From positions 1 to 47,736 of the forward strand of contig JAGZHZ010000020.1 in assembly GCA_018366495.1 (NCBI GenBank): DNA of 47,736 nt, given 5' to 3'. This DNA comes from Clostridiales bacterium (GTDB lineage Bacteria; Bacillota; Clostridia; Lachnospirales; Lachnospiraceae). Positions 17,729 through 26,159 of this stretch are shown here, piece after piece; position 1 is the stretch's first letter, and the number at the start of each line of letters is the position of its first letter. The notes beneath the pieces were generated by a model, which did no database searches, was not told the origin of the DNA, and saw only the letters and a program-made list of their open reading frames with translations. The position numbers were made by a program, and so were the translations under genes.

Positions 17729-20700
17729 ATGAATCGAAACAGAAAAGCATTATCAAAGAAAATAATGGGGACTGTCTTAGCAGGAACCATGGCATTATCC
17801 AGCATGACGGTACTTGCCGAAGGACTTCAGGAAGGACAGGCAAACGAATACACACAGGCAAATCTGGACAATGCAAAAAATGGCACAGGACTTGGAACAG
17901 TATATGAAGAAGGAACTTTTGATGTAAATACCGATTATGATGACGAAAGTTTTTATAATGAGGTAGATTCGGAAGATACGACATTCCCGGAATGCTATCC
18001 GAAAGACAATATGGCTCCGATGGATGACGAAACATTGGAAAAGACACTGGATGCTCTGATGAAGACAATGACATTTGAGGAAAAGATCAATTTAGTGTCC
18101 ATGAATACAGATCCGGAGAATCGGTCTGGTGTTGGATATATCACAGGTGTTCCGCGACTGGGTGTACCGGAGAGCCGTATGCATGACGGTCCATCCGGAA
18201 TCAGTACAGCGACACAGAGTTCAGATTCCTACGTTGAGACGACAAATATGCCTCTTCAGCTGACAACTTCCATGACATGGAGTGAGGATCTTGTATACGC
18301 ATATGGCGAAGCGCTTGGAAAAGAACACGTATCGACAGGATCTGGATGGCAGCTTGGAATGCAGATGGATTTAGCTCGTACGCCTCACTGGGCAAGAGCA
18401 AAAGATACATTTGGAGAAGATTACTACCTGACGTCACGCCTGACTGTGGCAGAGACAAATGGGCTTCAGGAACACGGCGGATTGGCAATGGCAAAGCATA
18501 TCGGCGCATATTCTACAGACGGCGACACGTCGCTTTGGGTGGAAGTAGATGAGCAGACACTTCATACTGCTTACTTATATCCATTCGAGACAGCGGCAAA
18601 AGAGGCAAGGGTTGCATCTATCATGGGAACTTACAACCGTATGAACGGATACTATACTTCTTCAAATGCTCATCTTCAGATTGAGATCCTGCGCGATATG
18701 TGGAACTGGCAGGGAGCGATGGTTCCTGACTGGGGAGCAAATCAAGAATTTTCGATGAGTCTGGGAACAACAATCTCACAGGAAAATGCAGAAAATATTG
18801 AATCAAAATTCCGTTCTGCAGCATCCCAGGGTATCATGACAATCGAAGATCTCGATGCAGCAGCCAGAACAACACTGTATGCTTACGGTGTCAGCGGATA
18901 CTTAAATCTGGTTCAGATTGATGAAAATGGATATGCGAAAGAAGAACCAGGGCGTACAGAGCCGATTCGTTTCGAGAGAACGTATGAGGAAGATCGAGAA
19001 GCTGGTCTGTATGATGAAAACAATGAAGTGGCAAAAGAGATTGCAGAGAAAGGTATCGTACTGCTGAAAAATGAAGAAAATACATTGCCTTTAACAAGTG
19101 AAGACTATACAGGTGACAATTCGGTAGCTTTGATTGGCTACGGAGCAGTCAACTTAGTAGGAGGCACAGGAGGAGAACGTTCCTTTGGCGTATTAGAATA
19201 TATGACAACTCCTTATGAGTCAATAAAAGAAATTGCAGGTGAGGATGCAAATATCACAGCAGCCATTTTAAACAACGTTCATGGAACAGATATCCCAGCT
19301 GAACTTGTATTCCAGAGCGAAGATGGAACAGAAAATGGATGGACACGCACAAATGGAATTAAATCAGAAGATGTTGTGGAAAGTCAGATGGGATTTGGAG
19401 GACCAGGAGGTCCAGGAGGAGAACAAGAAGAGACAGAGGAAGCAAAAGCTCCGGATCCAATCGAAAATCCTGGCACAGAACTTGGAAGTACTGTAGGAGT
19501 GGAGGAATCCATTCATTTGTCAACTGGAAAACGAGATTTCAAAAATGCAGAAAATGGAAATGCGATGACAGATGAGGAAGCATATACTTGGACTGGCTAT
19601 GTGGAAGCTCCAGAGTCCGGCGAATATTCTTTCGTAATCCAGACAAACGGCGGAAATGCAAGCGTGAAGATCAGCGGTGCAGGGGAAGAAGATATCACAG
19701 CAAACGCATCTGACGGCGTATCATGGGATTACTATACAACAGAAGGCTTGAATTATTCGACGGCATCCGCGACACTGGAGGCTGGAAAACGATATAAAGT
19801 CGTTGTGACAGCACAGCATACCTCTTCTTACCGTGATCAGGGTGTTAAACTGAGCTGGATCTTGCCGTCTCAGGAAGAGACAGATATGGCAAATGCACTT
19901 GCAGCGGCAAAAGAAAATGATACCGTTGTCATGTTTACAAGAACAGGCGCTACAGGCCATGGACCAGTATTCCAGACAGATTTTGATATCTCACTGGATG
20001 AAGTGGAGCAGATCAAAGCGGTACAGCAGGCAGCAAAAGAAAATGGAAATAAATTTGTCCTTGTTGTATTCGGACGCTCTGGATTCTCCTTTGAGGGTGA
20101 CTGGTTAGACGATACGGATGCTTTGTTAGTACCATTTTATGCAGGACAGTCTGCAGGAACAGCAATCGCAGAACTTTTGACGGGCGTTGTCAATCCAAGC
20201 GCAAAACTGACGATGACACTGCCGAAGACAAGTGCAGATACTCTGCTGACATACGGATATTATGACAATCCGGATTCTGAGACGAACTATAATACAGAAC
20301 GTGCAGGAGATCAGTCGCAGTCTGAATATACAGCGAAATATACAGAGGGTCTGAACTTTGGATACCGCTGGTATGATGCAGAAGATGTAGAACCACAGTA
20401 CGCATTCGGATATGGATTATCTTATACGACATTTGAATACAGCGATTATACAGTGACAGTGAATGACGATCATACGATTGATGTGAGCGTCAAAGTGACA
20501 AACACAGGAGACGTCGCAGGAGATGAGATTGTTCAGGTATACCTGGGAGCAGCAGACGTTCCGGAAGGAGTTCAGACTGTCGAAAAACAGCTTGCCGCAT
20601 TCGCAAGAGTGGAAGATATCCAGCCGGGAGAGAGCAAAACAGCAGAGATGACAATCAATGAAAGAATGCTGTCCTACTGGGATGCAAGTCTTGAATTGAT

Positions 20701-20815
20701 TGAGAGAGAAGATGGAACAAAAGATAAGTGGGTACTTGCAACAGGAGAACGCGATGTGATGATTGGATCTTCTTCTGATAACCTGCTTCACACAGAAAGT
20801 GTGACAATCAAGTAG
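17729..20815 (+). CDS. Secreted glycoside hydrolase family 3 enzyme
   Basis: This 1028-residue exported glycosidase has a signal peptide (about 1-32, ending V-L-A-E). A GH3 N-terminal barrel (about 90-390) contains the nucleophile motif M-V-P-D-W-G-A (Asp334). The GH3 C-terminal domain is interrupted by a Gly/Pro-rich linker (about 545-575) and a PA14-like beta domain (about 615-710). A fibronectin-III-like domain follows (about 900-985). No LPXTG or lipobox is present, so it is probably released or held non-covalently. The start is ATG 17729 with AGAAAGGGG 8 bases upstream; a GTG 33 bases earlier lacks one. Most such enzymes are beta-glucosidases or beta-xylosidases; the sugar specificity cannot be read here. 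Confidence 0.93.
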   Translation: MNRNRKALSKKIMGTVLAGTMALSSMTVLAEGLQEGQANEYTQANLDNAKNGTGLGTVYEEGTFDVNTDYDDESFYNEVDSEDTTFPECYPKDNMAPMDDETLEKTLDALMKTMTFEEKINLVSMNTDPENRSGVGYITGVPRLGVPESRMHDGPSGISTATQSSDSYVETTNMPLQLTTSMTWSEDLVYAYGEALGKEHVSTGSGWQLGMQMDLARTPHWARAKDTFGEDYYLTSRLTVAETNGLQEHGGLAMAKHIGAYSTDGDTSLWVEVDEQTLHTAYLYPFETAAKEARVASIMGTYNRMNGYYTSSNAHLQIEILRDMWNWQGAMVPDWGANQEFSMSLGTTISQENAENIESKFRSAASQGIMTIEDLDAAARTTLYAYGVSGYLNLVQIDENGYAKEEPGRTEPIRFERTYEEDREAGLYDENNEVAKEIAEKGIVLLKNEENTLPLTSEDYTGDNSVALIGYGAVNLVGGTGGERSFGVLEYMTTPYESIKEIAGEDANITAAILNNVHGTDIPAELVFQSEDGTENGWTRTNGIKSEDVVESQMGFGGPGGPGGEQEETEEAKAPDPIENPGTELGSTVGVEESIHLSTGKRDFKNAENGNAMTDEEAYTWTGYVEAPESGEYSFVIQTNGGNASVKISGAGEEDITANASDGVSWDYYTTEGLNYSTASATLEAGKRYKVVVTAQHTSSYRDQGVKLSWILPSQEETDMANALAAAKENDTVVMFTRTGATGHGPVFQTDFDISLDEVEQIKAVQQAAKENGNKFVLVVFGRSGFSFEGDWLDDTDALLVPFYAGQSAGTAIAELLTGVVNPSAKLTMTLPKTSADTLLTYGYYDNPDSETNYNTERAGDQSQSEYTAKYTEGLNFGYRWYDAEDVEPQYAFGYGLSYTTFEYSDYTVTVNDDHTIDVSVKVTNTGDVAGDEIVQVYLGAADVPEGVQTVEKQLAAFARVEDIQPGESKTAEMTINERMLSYWDASLELIEREDGTKDKWVLATGERDVMIGSSSDNLLHTESVTIK

Positions 20816-20859
20816 CAAAGAACCATTCAGGAAATTCTTGAATCATAATATATGAAGTA

Positions 20860-20896
20860 CCCCGTCTAAAGTCAGGCTCCCTGTCATTAGGCGGGG
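20860..20896 (+). other. Hairpin downstream of the GH3 gene
   Basis: CCCCGTCTAA pairs with TTAGGCGGGG (one G-T wobble), with a loop of 17 bases. There is no U tract directly after it. It may protect the 3' end of the GH3 transcript. Confidence 0.6.
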
Positions 20897-20908
20897 GTTC
20901 CTATAAAT

Positions 20909-20957
20909 AAAAAAACAGTCTTTTCGATCAGCAGAGATTGAGAAGACCGTTTCTTTT
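20909..20957. terminator. Probable bidirectional terminator
   Basis: AC-x-GTCTT and AAGAC-x-GT form the outer stem (20914-20922 with 20943-20950 region), flanked by A7 on the left and TTTCTTTTT on the right. Confidence 0.75.
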
Positions 20958-21233
20958 TGGGGAAAATTTTATAATTTTTTGGACAGAAAATCCAGCGCCT
21001 TTAAGTGCTGGGAGTTCACAGAAAAAAACAGGGATTAGAAAAATATATTACGAATATTCAGATAAAAATGCTATAATAAAAGAAAATAAAAAATACTTTT
21101 ATATACAAGTGAATTTCACGATAAAAAGGAGGGAAGATAGAAAAAAATTATAAAACAGATGGCAACTTCCATAGATTTAGATATGGGAGAAGTGTCAAGA
21201 AATAAAAAGAGAACGATGTGGAAGGGGATTTTT

Positions 21234-22379
21234 ATGAAAAGAAGACGAAGAATGAATGAATTGGCAATGGCAGCTGCAGTAGCTATGATGGTTTCCGGAT
21301 TTAATATGGGCGCAATGGCAGCAGAAGCGCTGGCAGCGGAACAGATCAGTATATCAGAATGTGTGGAAAAAGTGACAGCAGTGACTTATGTAGGGGATGA
21401 TGGAGAAATGACAGAATCGTATGTCGTGACAGTGGATGATGCGGCAGCGATTGAAGGACTTACGAAAGATCAGATCACGGCGGTCATGGAGCAGACAAAC
21501 AGAGAGACAAAAGAAGTGACAGAGGTTCCTGTAGAGATAAAGGATATTTTGGTGGATGGCGCAACACTGACGATTGAACTGACATCGCCGGTCAGCTCAA
21601 ATGCAGTGGTGAATGTAAATGCAGGCGAAAAATATGATTTGACTTTTACATCCGAGACTGCCGAGAGAGAAAATTTTTCCATCGCAGATTTTCAGGCGCT
21701 TTCTTTTATGGGAAGCAACGGCACGGAAATCTTATATCGGATGAGAAGCGGAAGCGGAGAGAAACAACCGCTTGTTTTGTGGATGCATGGTTCTGGGGAA
21801 TGCGGAACAGATAACCGGATTCACATTACGGCGAATCGCGGGGCAACTGCATTTGCAGAGTATACAGATGACGCATATGTCATTGCAGCGCAGTATCCGG
21901 AAAGTTACCACACGCCTTTTGAAGAAGGGGAAGAGAAAATAATGGAAGATTGGCTTGCGGCATATACCGAGCTGATTCAAAGCCTGATTGAAGAGGGAAA
22001 AGTAGATGCAGATCGCGTATATCTGACAGGAGCTTCCATGGGAGGCGGTCTTGTACTGCGCTATATGACAGATTATCCGGAATTGTTTGCACGCGTGGTG
22101 GCAATGTGCAGCAGAGGAACGATCAATGAAGACCTGAGTGTGCTGGAAGCAGTGGCAGATAAGCCGATCTGGCTGTTCCATGCAGAAAGTGATTTTGTCA
22201 ATCCGTCTGTAAACAGCAAGGAAGTGTATGAAAAACTGGTGGAACTGGGCAATAAGGATGCAAAACTGACAATCTTTTCAGATGAAGACCTGGAAAAATT
22301 AGGCGTAGGATTCAGCCATGCAATCTGGGCTCCGGTTCTCAATGATATGGAAATGATGGAATGGCTGTTTGAGGCTTGA
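21234..22379 (+). CDS. Secreted alpha/beta-hydrolase (esterase-like)
   Basis: This 381-residue exported hydrolase has a signal peptide (about 1-33, A-L-A-A cleavage region) and an N-terminal Ig-like domain of about 110 residues. An alpha/beta-hydrolase domain follows, with oxyanion segment L-W-M-H-G-S-G-E, nucleophile elbow G-A-S-M-G-G (Ser268), Asp320 in H-A-E-S-D-F and His362 in F-S-H-A-I-W. This architecture matches putative phospholipase/carboxylesterase and carbohydrate esterase (CE1-like) proteins. The start is ATG 21234 with GAAGGGGA 5 bases upstream; the preceding 25 in-frame codons have no binding site. It follows the GH3 enzyme with its own promoter (TATAAT at 21072-21077) and may act on the same plant or mucin glycans. 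That pairing is inference. Confidence 0.88.
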   Translation: MKRRRRMNELAMAAAVAMMVSGFNMGAMAAEALAAEQISISECVEKVTAVTYVGDDGEMTESYVVTVDDAAAIEGLTKDQITAVMEQTNRETKEVTEVPVEIKDILVDGATLTIELTSPVSSNAVVNVNAGEKYDLTFTSETAERENFSIADFQALSFMGSNGTEILYRMRSGSGEKQPLVLWMHGSGECGTDNRIHITANRGATAFAEYTDDAYVIAAQYPESYHTPFEEGEEKIMEDWLAAYTELIQSLIEEGKVDADRVYLTGASMGGGLVLRYMTDYPELFARVVAMCSRGTINEDLSVLEAVADKPIWLFHAESDFVNPSVNSKEVYEKLVELGNKDAKLTIFSDEDLEKLGVGFSHAIWAPVLNDMEMMEWLFEA

Positions 22380-22386
22380 TATTTTC

Positions 22387-22406
22387 CCCCTGCCGGAAGG
22401 CAGGGG
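22387..22406. other. GNRA-capped hairpin between convergent genes
   Basis: CCCCTGCC and GGCAGGGG enclose a GGAA tetraloop 7 bases after the esterase stop. It probably ends the esterase transcript, although the following ATTTGTGTTT is a weak U tract. No gene is supported in 22407-22520. Confidence 0.65.
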
Positions 22407-22520
22407 ATTTGTGTTTAAAGTGGATAATTATCGCTGTTGTATATAATAATATTTTGGAAAAAATGAAGATGCCTTTCAAATGTTTAAAAAGATCGGACAG
22501 ATGGAGTAGCGAATGGAAGG

Positions 22521-23282
22521 TCATTTTGTAATGAGGACATTGTGATAAGAAGAAATCCACCGTAAAATCTCATTTTTTTTCCGAGAAGAAAACATAATTT
22601 CTTGTCCGTCTGACATCGTAATCGTTTTTTTACTTAAATGGATGAAACGGACGAAATCCGCATTGATAATATAAGAACGGTGACAGCGGTAAAAACGGGA
22701 ATCCAGCTTTGAAAAAACATTGTTTAAGTTACTGTTAAATTCAAGCTGCATATTTATGGTATATAAAGTCACTTTATGGGGCTGGGTATTTGTCTCAAAA
22801 TATAAAATCTCATCGAGAGAAATAAAAGAAACGCAATCTCCGATTTTCACTGAAAATGTCTTTTGACGAGAATCTCTGATACAGGCATATTTTTTCAAAG
22901 CATTTGAGAGACATTGAAAAATCTGATCGGAAAGAGTCTCTGGATGATCTTTTATAATATAGTCAAGCACTTCTAACTTCATCTGAAAGGTAAGAGATGC
23001 CATTTCAGAATGAGAGGTGATAAACACGATAAAACCTCTTGGATCTATTTCACGGATTTTTTGTGCAAGTTCCAGTCCATCTATATCTGTATTCAGATTA
23101 ATATCCAAAAAATAAATACCGGTATGACTGGAAGAGCCGGCAGCGTCTAAAATAGTATGCGGATCTGTGGAAGCGGCCGCAATAGACAGATCAAGGTTAT
23201 AGATCAAGATGTATTTTTGAATAGATTCTTTGATATATGTTAATTGAGAAATTTCATCCTCACAGATATAGATGTAAAGCAT
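22521..23282 (-). CDS. agrA: LytTR response regulator, AgrA-like
   Basis: This 253-residue regulator has a receiver domain (about 1-125; acidic pocket E8/D9, phospho-acceptor Asp60 in F-L-D-I-N-L) and a C-terminal LytTR DNA-binding domain (about 145-245; F-Y-R-C-H-R-S-Y-I-I-N segment). This is the AgrA/ComE layout, activating promoters through spaced direct repeats. The ATG at 23282 follows a GAGGGAGAG site. A TATAAT (minus strand) lies at 23324-23329 with a poor -35. The 76-base gap to divergent agrB means both share a regulatory region. It stands apart from its kinase gene because agrB, on the other strand, is between them. Confidence 0.92.
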   Translation of the reverse strand: MLYIYICEDEISQLTYIKESIQKYILIYNLDLSIAAASTDPHTILDAAGSSSHTGIYFLDINLNTDIDGLELAQKIREIDPRGFIVFITSHSEMASLTFQMKLEVLDYIIKDHPETLSDQIFQCLSNALKKYACIRDSRQKTFSVKIGDCVSFISLDEILYFETNTQPHKVTLYTINMQLEFNSNLNNVFSKLDSRFYRCHRSYIINADFVRFIHLSKKTITMSDGQEIMFSSRKKNEILRWISSYHNVLITK

Positions 23283-23357
23283 AAAGTCTCTCCCTCATAA
23301 AAAATAAAAAAATATACAGCTTCATTATATCAAAAGAAAGAAAGGGAAAAAAGAGTT

Positions 23358-23906
23358 TTGAGAAAATATTTTAGCTTCAGTTCTGACAGAAGTGAATTGG
23401 AAAAGGCACAGATTTTATATGGAATACAGGTACTGTGGCATAATATAAAAACGACAGTGATTATTTTTGCGGCAGCATTACTTCTCGATGTATTGTGCGG
23501 CACATTTTGGACATTTTTATCTTTTGGGATGTTTCGGATGTTTGCCGGAGGTCTGCATTTAAATACGACTGTGGGATGTCTGCTCACCACAGGAAGTATC
23601 GCGATTGGCGGAGGAATTTTAGGAGAATATCTTATATTTCATCCGTGGCTGCTGTTTTGCATCTATTGTCTGATCTTGACAGGCGTTGTACTGTTTGCAC
23701 CGCAGGGAACAGTGAACAATCCTTTTTCGGAAGATAATCAGAAGAAAATGAAAAAACGTTCCATGATTCTTGTCTTGATCTATGCAGTCATTTCCATATC
23801 CGGAATAGAAAAGATCAGCTCTTGGATTACGATAGGAGCAATCGCAGAGCTGATCACAGTTATTATTTTATATGTTCAGAAGAAATCCGTCAGGAAAAAG
23901 GGATAG
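23358..23906 (+). CDS. agrB: AgrB-like autoinducer-processing membrane protease
   Basis: AgrB cleaves the propeptide AgrD and closes its thiolactone or lactone ring. The 182-residue protein has about six hydrophobic segments and the catalytic pair His67/Cys74 in F-R-M-F-A-G-G-L-H-L-N-T-T-V-G-C. The seven-residue spacing equals that of His77/Cys84 in the S. aureus protein. The only reasonable start is TTG at 23358 with AAAGGG about 11 bases upstream, so expression may be low. It lies opposite in strand to both neighbours and overlaps the 3' end of the sensor kinase gene by 17 bases. No agrD-like reading frame is adjacent on its own strand, which is unusual. Confidence 0.93.
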   Translation: MRKYFSFSSDRSELEKAQILYGIQVLWHNIKTTVIIFAAALLLDVLCGTFWTFLSFGMFRMFAGGLHLNTTVGCLLTTGSIAIGGGILGEYLIFHPWLLFCIYCLILTGVVLFAPQGTVNNPFSEDNQKKMKKRSMILVLIYAVISISGIEKISSWITIGAIAELITVIILYVQKKSVRKKG

Positions 23907-25194
23907 TCAAACGCTGCTCAAAGATATGATCTTTCATCGCGGTTTGATGTAAAACGTGTGGATATTGCGATAAAATTTTTTCAGCGTTATAAAGTCCCAG
24001 ACCGCGAAGCGCTCCTTTTGTAGAAAATGCAGGGCCTTTCAACTGACTGTATGGAATCTCATCACCGCTGTAAGTGTTTTTGACAGAAATAACAATGGTA
24101 TTTGGAAAAGTTACAATGGCAAACCAGATCTGACGCGATTCTGATTGGAGTGCAGCCTCGACAGCATTATCGAGATAGATGCCAAGAAGACGCGCCAGAT
24201 CCAGCGTCTCCATACTAATTTGTTCCAAAGGATCTAAAATTTCAATGGAAACAAAGAGCCCCATTTCGTGTGCATAGATTAGTTTCGCAGAGATCATACC
24301 TTTTAATTCAGGAATTTTTAGATTGCTTAAAGTTCCAAGCCGATAGGTTTCACTTGTATATTGCCTGCCAAAAGGCAATACTTTATCATAAAAATACGCT
24401 TCTAATTTATCAAATTGTTTCATTTCAAAATATTCCGTCATAGAAAGCATAATATTTGCATAGTCATGCTTGAAGGTACGCAGTTCAAGATTCATATCTT
24501 CAATTTTTTCTGTGTACTGCTGTAAAGTTTCATATAACTTTTCTTTTTTTTTCTGCTTTTCAACAGCAATTAATGTCTTCACAGAATGAAAAGCAGAGAA
24601 AAGTGTCCATAAAGTACAGCAGATAACAAGAAAAAAATTAAAATATACGATAGGGTCTGTGTAACCTAATTTTTCGCCTGCAATAAAATTCAGAAGAACT
24701 ATCAGCAGACAGATAAAAAGAGTAGGAAAGACCAGTTTTAATACTTCATTCAATTCTAAAACAGATTGAAATTTTTTCTTCAAAAAAGGCAGCAGGAAAT
24801 GTGAGAACAGGAAACAAATAACCAATTCCACAGTAAGACCGGCAAGACAGCTCACAGTCATCAGAGAATAATCTGTATGTGTTGAGGCAACACCATAGTC
24901 AAGCTCAGTCAAAACGATACTTATAATCTGATCAATCAGAACAAGCAAAAAATAAGCGACAATAACAGAACAAACAGTGGGCAGGTTTTTCTTTGTTATT
25001 TTACATAAGTAAATAGAGACAACGATCAAGAGAAAAATAACAGCCGCATTGCTTGTGGTGGCAATAAGAATAAGAGAGAAAAATAAAAGGAAATATAAAG
25101 TTAAATATTGTTTTATCGAAAGCCGATAAGGCAAAAAAGTAATAATAGGGAAAAAATAAAGGAAACTTGATAAAAAAATAGAAAAAATAAACAT
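23890..25194 (-). CDS. agrC: AgrC-like sensor histidine kinase
   Basis: The 434-residue kinase has an N-terminal sensor of about six hydrophobic helices (1-205), a coiled linker, the phospho-acceptor box with His243 in R-T-F-K-H-D-Y-A-N-I, and a C-terminal GHKL ATPase with an asparagine box (Y-L-D-N-A-V-E-A-A) and G-box (G-L-G-L-Y-N-A-E). This is the HPK10 type that senses cyclic autoinducing peptides. A consensus promoter lies just upstream (25228-25256) and AGAAGGGT precedes the ATG. Its 3' end overlaps agrB tail-to-tail by 17 bases, so strong transcription of one could interfere with the other. Confidence 0.93.
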   Translation of the reverse strand: MFIFSIFLSSFLYFFPIITFLPYRLSIKQYLTLYFLLFFSLILIATTSNAAVIFLLIVVSIYLCKITKKNLPTVCSVIVAYFLLVLIDQIISIVLTELDYGVASTHTDYSLMTVSCLAGLTVELVICFLFSHFLLPFLKKKFQSVLELNEVLKLVFPTLFICLLIVLLNFIAGEKLGYTDPIVYFNFFLVICCTLWTLFSAFHSVKTLIAVEKQKKKEKLYETLQQYTEKIEDMNLELRTFKHDYANIMLSMTEYFEMKQFDKLEAYFYDKVLPFGRQYTSETYRLGTLSNLKIPELKGMISAKLIYAHEMGLFVSIEILDPLEQISMETLDLARLLGIYLDNAVEAALQSESRQIWFAIVTFPNTIVISVKNTYSGDEIPYSQLKGPAFSTKGALRGLGLYNAEKILSQYPHVLHQTAMKDHIFEQRLTIPFS

Positions 25195-25227
25195 AAAAAT
25201 TACCCTTCTAAAAATATTTATAGAAAA

Positions 25228-25256
25228 ATTATAAAATTCTATAAAATATATGTCAA
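25228..25256 (-). promoter_or_regulatory. Consensus promoter of agrC
   Basis: Read on the minus strand, TTGACA (25256-25251) and TATAAT (25233-25228) match the sigma-A consensus exactly and are separated by 17 bases, about 35 bases from the ATG. Confidence 0.85.
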
Positions 25257-25333
25257 GAAATTTAAATCGACAATATTTTCTAAAAAATAAAAAGAAAAAT
25301 GTAAAAATATAGCATCCAGGACTGAAAAACGAT

Positions 25334-25377
25334 CATTTAGGAAAAAAATGTAGAATTTCAGAAAGAAGTGATATAAT
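25334..25377 (+). promoter_or_regulatory. Putative regulated promoter of the candidate agrD gene
   Basis: TATAAT at 25372-25377 has only a weak -35 (TGTAGA at 25349-25354). Two similar 9-base words, CATTTAGGA (25334) and AATTTCAGA (25354), begin 20 bases apart just upstream. That is close to the spacing of LytTR target repeats. The words differ from the AgrA consensus, so this is a suggestion only. Confidence 0.35.
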
Positions 25378-25404
25378 AATGATACATAAAAGGGGGAAAG
25401 AAAA

Positions 25405-25545
25405 ATGGGAATGAAACGAAAAACAGAAGAACTTTTAATATGGCTGGGAAAGCACAGTGTTGGAAAATCTACATTTTGGGGTGTTTATGAACCGCCTGTT
25501 CCGCAGATTTTGAAAGAGCAAGAAGAAAAGAAAAAATGCCAGTGA
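25405..25545 (+). CDS. agrD: Candidate AgrD-type cyclic peptide precursor
   Basis: This is a 46-residue peptide too short for usual gene callers. It has an amphipathic, Lys-rich N-terminal helix (about 1-22), then a short core, then the acidic/Pro recognition tail Y-E-P-P-V-P-Q-I-L typical of AgrD propeptides, which AgrB recognises. The core G-K-S-T-F-W-G-V precedes that tail. There is no Cys at the ring position; Ser or Thr would close a lactone rather than a thiolactone. The only Cys is at residue 45, next to the end and outside the core. AGGGGG lies 8 bases before the ATG. It is divergent from agrC and distant from agrB. Identity is by pattern, not by database match. Confidence 0.75.
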   Translation: MGMKRKTEELLIWLGKHSVGKSTFWGVYEPPVPQILKEQEEKKKCQ

Positions 25546-25664
25546 TGCTATAATCCAGAAGAAATGGTAGATGCAGAGAAAAATAGTATCATGGGAGAGA
25601 ACGTGAAAATAAAACAATAGAGCGTACGGCTATTGTAAACTTAAAGAAAAAGGAGAGGATTCCG

Positions 25665-25863
25665 ATGGAGAAAGAAAAAAAGACCTAAACACAAATCTAA
25701 TTTGAGAGTAGGAGCTTTTTCCTATGAATGTTATCGTGGACAGTCTATCTATATACCATCGAATACATATGAATACGGATATAGAAGCTGCTGTTTATCT
25801 ATCTTAGGTCCAAGTTATACTCCTGAATATGCGTACGGATGTTGGAGCCCGGACAGTGTATAA
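25665..25863 (+). pseudogene. Small Cys/Tyr-rich protein gene interrupted at an A7 tract
   Basis: A strong AAAGGAGAGG site stands 6 bases before ATG 25665, but that frame stops after seven codons (TAA at 25686). A +1 shift inside the A7 run (25675-25681) opens a frame to the TAA at 25861. With one A fewer, the product would be a 65-residue peptide beginning MEKEKRPKHK, with four Cys and nine Tyr in its last 50 residues. The +1 frame has no start codon of its own before a TTG well inside. It could be a recent frameshift, a sequencing slip in the homopolymer, or transcriptional slippage. The phrase Y-R-G-Q-S followed by repeated Tyr weakly recalls beta/gamma-crystallin motifs. Function is unknown; the position suggests a peptide linked to the agr locus. 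Confidence 0.6.
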
Positions 25864-25966
25864 ATATAGAAAAATTATACCTAATGTGATAAAAAATAAT
25901 AGAAGAAACTGGAAAGGTATGTAGTAAATATATATAATATTTCTTAATATTATTATCAAAAACAAG

Positions 25967-26036
25967 AAAGGTATCTCAAAGGTAAGTTATGATGCAACGA
26001 TTTATCATAGCATATAGTAATTGAGATACCTTTTTT
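25967..26036 (+). terminator. Intrinsic terminator between the small peptide genes and the lipoprotein genes
   Basis: AAAGGTATCTCAA (25967-25979) pairs with TTGAGATACCTTT (26021-26033), with a 41-base loop, and T6 follows. It closes the agrD-proximal unit. The rest of 25864-26159 is A+T-rich with no supported gene. Confidence 0.8.
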
Positions 26037-26159
26037 GAAGATATTTTATTTAACTTATTATTCTATTATCTATCAAAATAATTAGGCCATTGGAGTATTA
26101 ATAAGATATGTCGGATAATCTTTGGTGGAATATTTGATTATATGGAGAGGAGAGAGAAC

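Noticed and set aside
22464..22532. A 22-codon frame (MKMPFKCLKR start) as an alternative signalling peptide
   Set aside because: The ribosome binding site is poor, it overlaps the 3' end of agrA and it lacks the Pro/acidic tail of AgrD.
25665..25691. Programmed -1 frameshift at the A-rich site of the small ORF
   Set aside because: The heptamer A-AAA-AAG is a good -1 site, but the -1 frame ends within about eight codons; only the +1 frame is long, so -1 slippage does not restore the protein.
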